A stretch of DNA of 64,000 bases from positions 48,307,980-48,371,979 of the forward strand of contig NC_068575.1 in assembly GCF_025698545.1 (NCBI RefSeq), written 5' to 3'. The stretch comes from Gossypium raimondii (lineage: Eukaryota > Streptophyta > Magnoliopsida > Malvales > Malvaceae). Of the stretch, positions 1 to 11,700 are shown one piece after another; the stretch's first letter is position 1; each line of letters starts with the position of its first letter. The notes beneath the pieces were generated by a model, which did no database searches, was not told the origin of the DNA, and saw only the letters and a program-made list of their open reading frames with translations. The translations under genes were made by a program, and so were the position numbers.

Positions 1-130
1 CGTTTGTAGGAAAAGCGCCGCTAAAGGTCTTGGTCTTTTGCGGCGTTTGTGGAAAAAGCGCTGCTAAAGGTCTTGGTCTTTAGTGGCGTTTTTTTCAGCG
101 ACGCGGTCTTTAGCGGCGTTTTTTCCGGCT
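1..130. repeat. 43-bp subterminal tandem repeats of the CACTA element
   Basis: Two adjacent near-identical 43-bp units start at 1 and 44, each built around 'agcgccgctaaagg' and 'tcttggtcttt'. A third, rearranged unit follows. Subterminal repeats of this kind are where CACTA transposases bind. The GCGGCG cores contrast sharply with the AT-rich flank. Confidence 0.75.
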
Positions 131-169
131 CTTCTCAAAGCGCCGCTAAAAGCCTGTTTTGGTGTAGTG
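1..169. mobile_element. CACTA (En/Spm-type) transposon terminus, partial
   Basis: The segment ends in TAGTG at 165-169. Read on the minus strand it begins CACTACACCAAAACAGG and runs into GCGGCGCTTT subterminal repeats, the layout of a CACTA transposon end. The other end and the body lie left of the window, so length, coding capacity and the 3-bp target duplication cannot be checked. The flank from 170 on resembles the first part of the gypsy-type LTRs seen at 28785 and 31453 ('gtgtcgg' then a stretch near 'gaggtatcaggacctcattt'), so the element appears to have inserted into an LTR. Confidence 0.8.
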
Positions 170-1767
170 TCGGTCTAATAATTTCGGTTATTTGAACAGT
201 TAGATAAGGTACAAGTGTATCTGTTCTAAAGTAAGTGGTTTTAGAAATTGAGGTATCAGGACCTCATTTCTGTAAATCGGACCTATAAATATTTTTATTA
301 AATATTTACAGAGTTATATTAGAATTTAAATTTTGATTAGATAATTTCGTTGAATTAGTGCTTAATTTAAGTACAGAGACTAAATCTTATAAGAGTCAAA
401 AGTTGAATTATAATTACATCATAAAGTAAAACATAACTAAGTGACTCATAAGGTTAAACCATTGGTTTAATGAAAGTGGACGATAATGAATGATGTTATA
501 AAAGAAAATGTAATAAAATTAATAAATAAAACAAAACATAAAGTTATAAAATAAAAACAAAATAAATAACAGATGGTATAGTGGATTGAAAGACAAATAT
601 TATTCTCTTTTCATCCAAACCATTCGAAGTAAAAATAAAATGAAGAAAGACACACAACACTAAGGGTTTCAAAAGTTTCAAGGTTTAATTGGTTAGTCAA
701 TTTAGTTCATTTTCTTGTAATTTTTATGTTTTTGGAACCCTAGTAATACGAGTTGGCTAACCTATATAGTATTTTTTGGTATTATTCTAGACTGAAGATG
801 TTTTCATTGTTAAATAATTGAAGTTTGAGGTGTTATTTTGATAGATTTTAAGGTTATAAGTGAAATATGACTAATTTGTAAAGTCAATTGATGATTTTGT
901 ACAATAAGGATTAAATTGTGAAAAATTTGTAATTTGGGGTGTAATTAAGAAATAGGAAGTCCTATAGGGACTCTAAGAAATTTGACATAAAGTTTGGGGG
1001 GTTAATTGTGAAAGTTATATTAGTCTCGGTTTTAGAGGTTAAATTGAATAATATGCAAAAGTTGTATAATTTAGTAATTGAATGTGAATTGGGCTGTTTA
1101 GTGTTAATTTATTATTATTTTTTAATCCATAGCAAACATTGACCCAAAATCCTCGAGAAAGAAAGGAAAAGACAAGGTCGTCAATAAATAGCTCGGAATT
1201 TATAGTTTGAATTTCTATAACATGAACCTTTTCAATTGTTGCATTCACAAACTGCGCTACATGGTAATAACATGATGTAAGTTGGAAATGATAGGACGAG
1301 CTGAATTGAACTGATTCGAATTCGTTGTTTGTGATAAGGACTAAATTGAATAGATTTGAAAATATAATATATTATTATAATTGTGCAATTGAGTTCAATT
1401 AGTGATGAATTATGCTGTCACATATGTGATTGATTGATGAATTATATTATAGAACTGAGAAATTGAGTATATTGAAATTGAAACAAGAGTGGATAGTGGA
1501 TATCAGTTCATAAGCTCGAAATTAGGGATTTGATATTGTACAATTTAATCAATTCGATTGAGATAAGGAAAAATGCATATGTTGCAACTATGATAGCTCA
1601 GTTTAATATATGTAAATAGATTGAATAGCACGATATACTTGCTTGTATGTGATGAATTGATATTTATTTGAGATTTTGATAAATAAATTGCATGCAATTG
1701 TTTGATATTTGTTTGTAGCATTCTATTACTTGGGTCCGATGATCGGACTGGGACAATGGGTGTTACA
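170..1767 (+). mobile_element. Ty3/gypsy-type LTR fragment (3' part)
   Basis: The fragment ends in GGGTGTTACA at 1758-1767, the same 3' terminus as the LTR ending at 37773. Its start shares 'ggttttag..a.tgaggtatc.ggacctcattt' and 'ataaatatttttat' with the LTR starts at 28785 and 31453, at clear divergence. It lacks the canonical TGTAA start because the CACTA end interrupts it. Immediately after TGTTACA the sequence becomes copia gag coding, so this LTR end is inserted in, or joined to, the copia element. No coding region is supported here. Confidence 0.6.
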
Positions 1768-2480
1768 GATGGGAGATCTTTAATACAAAACAAAGGCGAG
1801 CCTTCTGGAGGTGACAAATTTGGAAGAGGTCGAGGCAGAGAAAGAAATTCACGTGGACGGGGTAGAAGCAACAACAGTGGTACACAAGGAAATGGTGGTA
1901 GATCCAATAAATGGTATGGAATTTGTAAAAAGAATAGTCATGAGGAGATGGATTGTTGGAATAGAGGCAAGCCACAATGCTACAATTTCAAGAAGTTCAA
2001 ACATGTACAAAAAGACTATCGTCTCGATAATCAATAACAAGTAACATTTACTGAAGAAGAAAAGAATGATGGGAATTGGTTCTTTGCTTGCCATAAGGTG
2101 TCTGAAGAGTAAAAGAATGTGTGGTATTTGGATAACAGATGTAGCAACCACATGATAGGAGATAAAAAAGCTTTTCTCAACATGGACTCCACATTTCGCT
2201 TAAAGGTGAATTTGAATAATGGTGAATATGTTGAAGTTTAAGGAAAATGCAATATTGGAGTCAAAACAAGACAAAGAAGCAAGGTCATCCATGATACACT
2301 TTATGTGCCAGTATTAGATGAAAATTGTTTGAGCATTAGAAAACTTTTGGAGCATGATTATTCTCTATCCTTTGAGAATCAAGAGTGCAAAATCCTTGAT
2401 TTTGAAAGGGAAAATTGTTGCAATAATCAAAATGACCAACAATAGAAGCTTTCAACTATTTGTTCAGTACTAGAAAAGTA
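1768..2480 (+). pseudogene. copia gag C-terminus and protease remnant
   Basis: An RGRGR-rich basic stretch is followed by a damaged zinc knuckle, CYNFKKFKHVQKDYR, where copia gags normally have CX2CX4HX4C; the second and last cysteines are lost. From about 2128 the frame reads YLDNRCSNHMIGDK, matching the copia protease block in which Asp-Ser-Gly is the active site. Here DSG has become DNR. LYVP and NCLSI motifs follow. Stops interrupt at about 2038, 2110, 2239 and 2443. Confidence 0.85.
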
Positions 2481-2499
2481 TCAGCTTTATGGCCAAAGA

Positions 2500-3480
2500 A
2501 AAAAATGACTCTTGTTTGTGGCACAAGAGACTTGGAAACTTGAGCTTCAAAGTTCACAAGTTGCTTGCTCACCAAAATAAGGTGTAGGAGTTGCCAACAA
2601 TTGAAGAAAAATATGGTGTATGTGTGTGTAAAGGTAGCATGCTTGGCAAACAACACTATCAACCATTTTTAAAGGAAAGAGCAGGGAAAGCTAAAGAAGT
2701 GTTAGAGTTGGTTCATATCAATATGTATGGTCCTATGAAAACTCCATCTCATGCTCAAAATAGGTATTTTATTTTATTCGTTGATGATTTAACTTGTATG
2801 ACATGGATGTATTTTATTAGACAAATATCTAAAGTATTCTCAATATTTAAAAAGTTTAAAGCGCTTGTTGAGAAACAATTTGGTAAATGTATAAAAGTTT
2901 TGAGAATTGATAAAGGAAAGAGATACACTTCTAATGAGTTTCATAAGTTCTATGAATATGAAGGCATGGTGCGTCAATTGATTGTTGAGTATTCACCATA
3001 AGAAAATGACATCTGAAAAGAATAATCAAGCAGTGATGGAAATGGCCAGTTGTTTGAAAAAAGGATGCTTAAAGAATTTTGGCCTGAAGTGGTTAATACA
3101 ACTGTGTATTTGCTAAATATATGTCCAACCAAATTCATGTGTAATATAACTCCATTTGAAGCATAGAGTGGAAGAAAACCATCTGTGAACCACCTTAAAG
3201 TTTTTGGGTGTGTTTGCTATGCTCAAACCCCCAAAGAAAAAAAAAGAAAAAGTTTGAAGAAATAAACGACAAGTGTGTTTTTTATTGGCTATAGTTATAT
3301 ATCGAAGGGCTATAGACTTTACTAGTTGAAGACAAAGAAGGTGATCATTAGCCGTGATGCCATGTTTAATGAAAAGACTACATGGAACTAGCAAGAAGAA
3401 AAGTTTGAGAAAACTGTTCTTGCTACAATTATGCATCCAGTAAATGTTGATGAGCAACCGGCCCATGCTATATCAAATTC
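2500..3480 (+). pseudogene. copia GAG-pre-integrase and integrase remnant
   Basis: LWHKRLGNLSFKVHKL at about 2518 is the GAG-pre-integrase motif. The integrase core follows in the open stretch 2591-3001: ELVHINMYGPMKT (the first catalytic Asp, normally in HxDxxGP, is Asn), YFILFVDDLT, and LRIDKGKRYTSNEF in place of the usual LRTDrGGEF block. After a stop at 2999 the frame continues with YLLNICPTK and LKVFGCVCYA, conserved downstream motifs. The serine-rich linker before RT lies at 3431-3625. Confidence 0.88.
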
Positions 3481-3689
3481 TCCATTCTCATCAAATTCTC
3501 CAAGTTCGAGCTCTTCATCCCCTAGCTCTACTCCAAGAAAAATTAGGAGTTTAAGTGATCTTTATGTTAGATGCAATTATAGTGTAGTTGAACCAGAAAG
3601 CTTTGAAGAAAGTTATGCAAGATAAAATTGATGCAATTGAAAAGAACAAGACATGAGAGTTGGTTGAAAAGCTAAATGACAAAGAATCT

Positions 3690-5114
3690 ATTGGTGTGAA
3701 ATAGGTGTACAAGGTGAAGCATAATCCAGATGGTTCGCCCCAAAGAAACAAAGCCAGATCAATGGTGAAAGGTTATACACAATAACCTAGTATTGACTAT
3801 CATGAAACATTTGCTCCAGTTGCTCGTCTGGACACAATTAGAGCAGTCATTGCATTAGCAACATCGAAAGGTTGGAATCTCTATAAACTTGAAGTGAAAA
3901 TAGCATTAATGGAGAATTGAAAGAAGAAATGTTCATGCAACAACCTCAAGGCTCTATGATTAAAGGCCGAGAAGATAAGGTGTATAAATTGAAGAAAGTT
4001 CTATACGGGCTGAAGCAAGCTCTTAGAGCATGGTGCAGCGAGATTGACAACTACTTCATTCAACAATGATTCCAAATAAGCAAAAGAAAGCCTAATTTGT
4101 ATGTCAAGTTTCAATGTAGGACCAATATCCTTCTTGTTGCACTTTATGTTGATAATCTAGTTTATACCGGTAACAATGAAAGGATGATTAGAGTTTTTAA
4201 AATAGACATAATGGGAAAATATGAGATGAATTATCTTGATTATTACATCATTTTCTTGGTATTGAAATTTATCAAGATGATCATAGAGTTTTTATTTGTC
4301 AAAAGAAATATGCTGAAAATGTTCTAAAGAAGTTCGGTATGCTTGGATACAAACCTGTTGATACTCATTTGGTGGTGAATGAAAAATTAAGAAAAGAATA
4401 TGGTGGAAAAATGGAAGATGCAAGCATGTATAGAAGCTTAATTGGAAGCTTGTTTCATTTAATGGCTACAAGGGTTGATTTGATGTTTGTGGCTAGTTTA
4501 CTTTCAAGATTCATGAGTAAACCTAGACACTTACATCTTGAAGCAACAAAAAGAGTGTTAAGGTATGTCATGGGTACCATTAAGTATAGGTTCATGTTTG
4601 AAAAACATTCAACAATAAAATTAGAAGGCTATTATGATAGTGGTTGGGTCATGAGTATTGATGATACGAAGAGCACTTCAAGTTATATATTTTATTTTGG
4701 AACTGTGTGATTTCTTGGTGTTTAAAGAATCAAGAAATTGAGACTCAATCATCTGTAGAAACAGAGTATCTAACAGCTGGATTAGCGGCACAAAAAGCAA
4801 ATTGGTTGAGAAGAATTATTAAAGACATTGGACAGAAGCAAAAGGAAGGTGTTCAACTTCATTGTGACAACAAATTAGCCATTGTTATGTCAAAGAATCC
4901 AATTTATCACAACCAAACTAGACACATCAACATCAAACATCATTTCATTCGAGAAGTTATTGAAGTAGGAGAGATCCAACTAGAATTTTGTCCTTCACAA
5001 GAGCAACTACCAAACATTTTGACCAAAGCACTTCTTAGAGCAAGATTCCAGCAACTCAGAGAAGCATTGGGGGTCAAAGAACATCACATTAAGTTGGATA
5101 ATGTGATGTCATGA
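3690..5114 (+). pseudogene. copia reverse transcriptase and RNase H remnant
   Basis: The RT part reads NKARSMVKGYTQ, HETFAPVARLDTIRAVIALA, then LEVKIAL where LDVKSAF is usual, so the first catalytic Asp is Glu. YGLKQALRAW follows, then YVDN at 4145-4156 instead of YVDD. RNase H lies in 4339-5114: SLIGSLFHLMATRVDL, KSTSSYIFYFG, then after a frameshift at about 4707 ISWCLKNQEIETQSSVETEY, LHCDNKLAI, NQTRHINIKHHFIRE and LPNILTKAL. The 3' part is the best preserved portion of the element. Confidence 0.92.
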
Positions 5115-5620
5115 ATGTGTGCTTGTAATTAATGTGTTTAGAATGAATGTATCTAGGGAATCTAATAGTCATGCATGAATGTATTTATCTAATATGACTA
5201 TTAGTTTCTTGTAAACTCTAATATATATTTTAACACACTTTTATGTACATTTTATGCTAATCCCGAGTAAAAAAATAATATTTTTTGTGGCTTTTCACTT
5301 AATTTCATGATATTTTATAATCACTATGGGAATGTGTTAAGTTTGTAAAATTCATGTTAAACATATGTTATTTTTTTTATTTTTTGGGAATAATTGGGCT
5401 AAGGGAAAGAATTACAGAATTTTGGTTGTATTTGGGGTCTTAAACAGGTGCAGGTTAGAAGATCTAAGGTGCAGGTTGGAAGATCTAAGGTGCGGTCACA
5501 TGGGTTTCAAAATAACTTCGTTTCAAATTCAATTACATGGAAGCCTAGGATTGTTTAATTGGAAGCCCAAAACTGTTTCGCTAATCTACTTTTCCGTAAA
5601 ATAAAAATGGCAACATCCAT
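5115..5620. other. Intergenic, AT-rich, with a short tandem repeat
   Basis: No gene is seen. A 21-bp unit (ggtgcaggtt.gaagatctaa) occurs twice in tandem at about 5446-5487 with a partial third copy. An open frame across it only reflects the repeat. Confidence 0.5.
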
Positions 5621-7030
5621 TACAAAAATTAGTAGTCTATAACAGACCACTCATCTCCTAAAAATAACAGTTTTGACCCTAATCTCCACCAAATAAAAAT
5701 CAGCAACCATTCCCCTTGATTCAAGCCTCAAACCTTCCATTCCTTTGCTAAAAAAAGCAGTCAAAATCACACCCTTTTTTACCATTCAATGACCGGCTAT
5801 ACAAGGAGAAAAATAAGCAACTCCTTTTGTTAAAATTAGCAAAACACCACCCATCCATCCCCATATAAAGGGACGACTCATATGGGGGAGAAAATCAAGA
5901 ATTCCCTTGCTAAAAATAACAAGGGATGTTGGGGCTTAAAGGTTATAAAAGGAGGCTTTCACTTCATTAAAAAATGTACCAGTTTTCAAAGAAAAATCTC
6001 TTAAGTGTTCTTGTCTTTCTCATGACTTGTTAAACACTTGTTTGCCACAAAATAAGGTAGTTTACTTGCCGAAAATGAGAGCAGTGCCAGAGGGAGAAAC
6101 TTGAGAGCATTTTGATGAATTAACGTAAAGACAAGGAGGAGAGCCACCATGGGAATCCGCAAGAAACAGTCGCAGATAACTCGTTCCAATTTAACTGTTT
6201 TCTCTTATTATTGTGAATTGGCCTTGGATAACCCCCTCGGCTACTCTTCTTCCCTTTCTCTTTATTGTTAATTGATTTTTTTGTGTTGAAATACAAGTTT
6301 GCATCTCATTTTTATGTTTTCAATTTAATATTACATTACTTAGTTTTGTTTATTTAGAATAAGTATGAATCATGATTTGAGTTAATTGATTTTTGTATTG
6401 TGAATATATTGTGCAAATAATTATTTCATTCATTTAGGTTTAATTCATGTTAATACTTGTAAATGTATGGCCAACATTTGTAGGTTAATGAATTAACTGT
6501 TTAATTTGAGAAGAGACAATAGTTAATAGACAAAAGATCTAAATGGCGTATCTCATGTCGATATCGAAAGATGATTGTTATATGCATAAACTGTATAAAT
6601 GCCCGAAATGATGATTTCTTAGTTAGTTTTGACATAGACATATGTGGAATAACTCCTTAATTAAAATTTGGATTAATGAATTTTCATATTGCCACGACCC
6701 TTCGTGATATTCCTTTTATGATTTCCAATGAACTCGTGTTAAGTGAAATACTTGTTCTAGTCTATTCATGTTATGTTTTATTAAATCTTGTATTTAATCT
6801 TTTTGTTGTGATTATTTTTCTGCAATGTATATTGTTTTATTTTGTAGGTATTTGAAATCTGACTACATCCTTAACATTTTTTTTGTCTCTCATCAGCAAG
6901 ATTTTTCTTTACTTATTTTCTACCAAATTGTTTTATAATTAACTTTACAATTAATTTATACAACAGCCCCTATGGAGACGATAACTCTTTACTTACTACT
7001 TATACGACTGTCTACACTTGCATGTAATCA
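5621..7030 (+). other. Probable degenerate LTR or retroelement leader
   Basis: The stretch contains two plausible TATA boxes (catataaaggg at about 5862, gttataaaagg at about 5942) followed by a leader without long reading frames. It ends near 7020 in a 'cccctatggagacgata...cttactactt' segment that resembles the 3' end of Athila/Tat-type LTRs. I see no matching second LTR, primer-binding site or target duplication, so this is a tentative reading. Confidence 0.3.
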
Positions 7031-7339
7031 TACGACACATTACTCATTATTGAAGATATCAATAACAAAGAAGCAAGAAACTTTTACACAATTTTCACTT
7101 GCACTCTAAACAATCTAGAAATCAAAGAAATGATTTTATCTTCAACAATCCCTCAACCCAATACGAGAGGTAAAAAGGCTTAATGACCTCTGCAATTCAA
7201 TATTGCATTCATTTGACAATAATACAAACCAAAAGATCTCTATATTGTGACTCCCCCCTCGCACACTGATATGGGACATGGCAATACTTGTTGGAGACAT
7301 AGTTTTCATATATGCAAAAATAATAATAACAACCAAAAG

Positions 7340-7835
7340 ATCTCTCTAATCTCTCTCAAATTTTAATTTGAGCAAACTAGTCCCTTTAAAAATTTTAGAG
7401 CAATTTAACCCTTGCCAATTTTGAAAGTGAACAATTAAGGACAATTAATCATGACGTTAAATGTTTTTAAACAATTGCGCATAATTGTGATTGGTATAAT
7501 AATAAATTTAGCTCTCGATGTTTACAAATTTTGTTAATTTGGTCTTGATTCTAAAAAAAAAAACAACAAATTTAGCCTTAGCATTTCCACCTTTACAAAA
7601 ATATTATAGGCTAAATTTATTAAATTATGACCAAATGAATAGATGTGTAAATTATGAGAAATTTGTTATTATAACAATCAAATTTATGTAAAATTGATGA
7701 AAAATATTGACGATGTGATTAAAAATCCATAATTGCTCATTTTTAAAATTGACAGAAATTAAATTGCTCCGTTTTTTTAGAGAAATCAATTTAATCAATA
7801 TCAAAATTGAAAGGGATTGAAGGAATTTTTTACCT
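7340..7835. mobile_element. Foldback MITE-like element (terminal inverted repeats)
   Basis: The left arm (about 7370-7600: 'gagcaatttaa', 'caattttgaaagtgaacaattaaggac', 'aataaatttag') recurs inverted in the right arm (about 7610-7775: 'ctaaatttatta', 'aattgctcatttttaaaattg', 'aaattgctcc'). The whole could fold into one long imperfect hairpin. No transposase and no clear target duplication are visible. The foldback at 53.9-54.9 kb has a related interior. Confidence 0.55.
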
Positions 7836-8469
7836 GCCAAAATTCTCATACTTTTACTCTCTTTCATCCTGTTAAATGAACAAGTATGACATCTTGTAAG
7901 TTAACCAACATCCAAAGCTTGGCAATTTGTAGGTGGGATGGAAACTCGTTTCGACACTACAAGAGTCACAATCCCTTCTCAACATGATTAAGCTAGTCCA
8001 AGATTGCCGCTATCATTGACATCTCAAAAAGGAGGCAAAAATAAATAAATAAACCTACACCTCTTGTTTCAATATCACCTTCGATTGGCCATAATCTGCT
8101 TGTCTTTCTTCTTTCGGTTTTTACCAAAAAATTACTGAAAATAGCATTATTGATGTGAGAAAGTCATCAAATATATACTTTGATTAAGTTAGAGTAGTTT
8201 TATATCACTAGCAAAAATAAAAACAGTGGTTGAATCAAAAATTAAAAACTGATGAGATGATGGTTCGAAATAAGGGTTAGACTAATTGACTCGCGAACTA
8301 ATACAAATCGAATTAAAAATCTAATTAATTTTTTTTATAAATTTTTATAATTTATTTAATTAAACTTAATAAATCAAACCAATCAAAAAAATTTAACTAC
8401 CTATACTGAAATCTCGGAGTAAAATGGAATCTATAAGAAAGAAGAATAATAAAAATGAAAGTTGATAAG
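7836..8469. other. Intergenic upstream of the PDI gene
   Basis: AT-rich sequence with no supported gene or repeat structure. The base composition becomes more balanced from about 8470, where the PDI promoter begins. Confidence 0.5.
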
Positions 8470-8472
8470 TGT

Positions 8473-8480
8473 ACACGTGT
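8473..8480. promoter_or_regulatory. G-box/ABRE-like palindrome ACACGTGT
   Basis: A perfect 8-bp palindrome containing CACGTG lies 257 bp before the PDI start codon. G-box cores are bound by plant bZIP and bHLH factors. Position and composition fit a promoter element, but function is inferred. Confidence 0.45.
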
Positions 8481-8573
8481 CACCAGTGGGCGTTGAAAGC
8501 ACTGTAATTCCGGTTTCCACATCCTCCAACAAATAAGAACTTTCTTCCGGTTATTTACAACGTGGCGAGCTGA

Positions 8574-8592
8574 CGTGCTGAAAGCTCATTGG
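8574..8592 (-). promoter_or_regulatory. ER stress response element (CCAAT-N10-CACG)
   Basis: On the minus strand the sequence is CCAAT (8592-8588), ten bases, then CACG (8577-8574), continuing as CACGTCA. CCAAT-N10-CACG is the plant ERSE known from Arabidopsis unfolded-protein-response promoters, bound by bZIP28/bZIP60 with NF-Y. It lies about 145-163 bp upstream of the ATG of a KDEL-tagged PDI, where such control is expected. Confidence 0.75.
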
Positions 8593-8736
8593 CTAGCACA
8601 CGTAGCTCCCTCTGAGACGAGGGTTTTTGTAGTCTTCTCTATACTTTCTCTCCACTCCAGAGGTTTCTTCTCCGACAGAGAGATTTAATCAATCTGAGCG
8701 ATAGAGGAAAATCACGAATTCCTGAAAATAAATACA

Positions 8737-11700
8737 ATGCATAGATCGCGATCTCCATTGCTAATAGCTTTATCATTTCTCTTCACATCCTTCCCCATCT
8801 CTAACGCTCTTTACGGGCCGTCGTCGCCGGTGGTTCAGCTCACTCCATCTAATTTCAAGTCCAAGGTAAACCTTTCATCATTTGCCGTTGATTAGAAAAA
8901 AAATATGTCCAAGAACAGAATCGAAAAGAATAAGGAGGATCTAAATTTCTGTTAAGTTATATGAAATGCATCTTTCTGTTGGATCACAATTGAAGAAATT
9001 AAATACGATTAGAAATGAGTTAGTTCTTTGGAATTTTGTCACTTAACTATTTTTTTTTTTATAAAAGGCCTTTATTTTGTTTTGATTTTGAAGTGTTAAG
9101 TTTACTAGTTAATTTAGAAATGGGTCATTTATCAAGCTTAGATGAACGGTTTAATGTATTTTAATTGCATTAAACATTCAGGTTTCTACACCTTACAATT
9201 TTGTTTGAGTTTAAGCAATGATTTCAGTTTACGTTATTCAATACTCTTGCTTAAATTCCGTATCGGGGATACAAATGGACCATAGCATTTTCATTGCATG
9301 ATGAAACATCTCTTCATTGATCTGACTTTCGCTTATTATTTTAGTAAGTCAAGAAGGGTAAGAGACAAGCATATCGAGGAGAATAGCTTATTGAGTCTTT
9401 TTTAATTGTGGCAGGTTTTAAATTCTAACGGAGTTGTTTTGGTTGAGTTCTTCGCGCCTTGGTGTGGCCATTGCCAAGCTTTAACACCTACATGGGAGAA
9501 AGCCGCCAATGTCTTGAAAGGTGTCGCTACAGTGGCAGCCCTCGATGCTGATGCTCATAAGTCTCTTGCCCAGGTTTGGAGAATTCAAATCTATCAGCCA
9601 CACCTTTTCAAAAATCTGAGATGTAATCTAGGTTCTATTTTGTTGGTGTGCTGATTGTTGTTCAACTAGCAGGAATAGTTTCCTTACGTTTCATTGTGCT
9701 GTGTAAATTTATAGGCTTTATCCCATTATGTACAGGATTGTCATTTACGCACAATGTCTTGCGGCTGACTGGAAATTCTTTTGTTCTCTGTTAATTTTAT
9801 GAGCTTATAAAGCCTTGTGATTGCCACACAGGAATACGGGATTAGAGGATTTCCTACAATAAAAGTGTTCGCCCCTGGAAAGCCACCTGTAGATTATCAG
9901 GGAGCTAGAGATGTCAAACCTATTGCCGAATTTGCCCTCAAGCAGGTTTGTTACAGTATGTTGATTGATTGAAGTATCAAGATTTTATTAGATCATGATG
10001 TTGTTATCAAGTACTGAATCTGTTTCCATGTTAAAATTCATTTCTTACTTTTTAGGCCACTGTATATCGAGTAAGATTGGAGTGATCTTGTAGTTTTAAT
10101 TAATATGCATATGTTGTGAATAGGGAAGATTATTTGCATGTCATGTGCTTTGCAACTGCTACAAATGCCATTTTTTTAGGACGTGTATTTGCAATGGACA
10201 TAGTGATATTATAGATTCTAACATTAGGAAAATTGAACAAATCCTTTCTCACTTCTCTGGCACATTCCAATTCCTACAGAATCTGATCCCAAGCAATATG
10301 AGACCATACTACATTGGTAAAGTTGTCTTTATGTAACTGAAGTAGATGCCATACATGGACATGGACCTGATAACTGTCAAAAATTGTCTCTCATGGCCTT
10401 ATTTCTCTATCAGTTAGGATTCCTCATTATTTATGAATTTGATAAGTCATTTTTAAAATTTGAAATTGAAGTGTATCAGTTTTATACTAAAACATTCTTT
10501 CTAAGACTTGAGCTGAATCATTGCAAACTTTTGTGAATTGTACAGGTAAAGGCACTTTTGAAAGACCGTCTCGCTGGGAAAGCATCTGGAGGATCAAGTG
10601 AGAAATCTGAGCCTAGTGCATCAGTAGAATTGAATTCCCGCAACTTTGATGAATTGGTGCTCAAAAGTAAAGAACTTTGGATTGTGGAGTTTTTCGCTCC
10701 TTGGTAAGCTTGCTTAATTTTAGTAACACTCATCAAGAAATGGTGCTTCACTAGTATCACTGTAGATTCATGTACATGAAACTGTTAAATGCTGTTTATG
10801 TTTCTTATGATGACATGTTTTAATTTTGTGTTTCGTATGAGAATTGAACTGATAATGGATGATTTTTAGGTAGGCATTTAGGACCTTTAACGAATAAGAA
10901 TAAATCAGATCTTCAAAGCTTCATGATATTATTGTGCAGCTATATTGTTACTGAAGAAGTTAAAGAATATGTTCAAAATAGCCTTAGATTTTAAGTTAAT
11001 TCAAGAATATGATATAGTGACCTTTTTGGAAGATATTGTGTGTGTGTGTGTGTGTGTGTAACTTTTTAAATGTTCTCTAGAAAATATGATACTGAACTTA
11101 CTAAAGACCAGTGCTCCAACTGATGAAAGCAATCAATATGCTTTTGTCCTACATGAAATCTGTATATATCTCTAAAGAAGTAAATTTTGATATAGAAAAC
11201 ATGCTTCTGCAGAGGATATCATATATGAGACTAAATCGATCTCAATGCAGTCATCTATGTTACATAAAATTTTGCACATAACCTAATGCTTGCTAACATA
11301 GTAAGTTTCTAGTTCTTATCTTCTCATTTTGATGATTAATACCTTGTAAGTACTTCTGTAAAGGTGTGGACACTGTAAAAGACTTGCTCCTGAGTGGAAG
11401 AGGGCTGCTAATAACTTGAAGGGGAAGGTGAAGCTTGGTCATGTTGACTGCGATTCTGAGAAGGTAATTTGCTTGTGTTGTCAAACTTGATATTGCGAGG
11501 CATCTGCCTTCTGAGAATGTTTCCATACCTAGAAATCACTTTATGAAATCTTATTAGAACGGAATAAGATGCTTTTCTATTTTGGACATCACTTTTCCAT
11601 TCCAAATAAATATTTTTCAAATTAGAGAAGCAAGTTTTCCTTCTTTTTTATATATATTTATATTGGAACTTTTGGATGTATTTGTTTTATATTATTGGTT

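Larger units (their letters stand above)
1768..5230 (+). mobile_element. Degenerate Ty1/copia retrotransposon, 5'-truncated
   Basis: Remnants of gag zinc knuckle, protease, GAG-pre-integrase, integrase, reverse transcriptase and RNase H follow in that order, which is copia order (integrase before RT). The gag N-terminus and 5' LTR are missing because an LTR end abuts at 1767. Many in-frame stops and several frameshifts break the reading frame, so the copy is dead. The stretch after 5114 has no recognisable 3' LTR. The parts are annotated separately. Confidence 0.9.

Noticed and set aside
1702..2044. Overlapping frames around the gag knuckle treated as separate genes
   Set aside because: One of them is the gag relic; the others are shifted readings of the same DNA.
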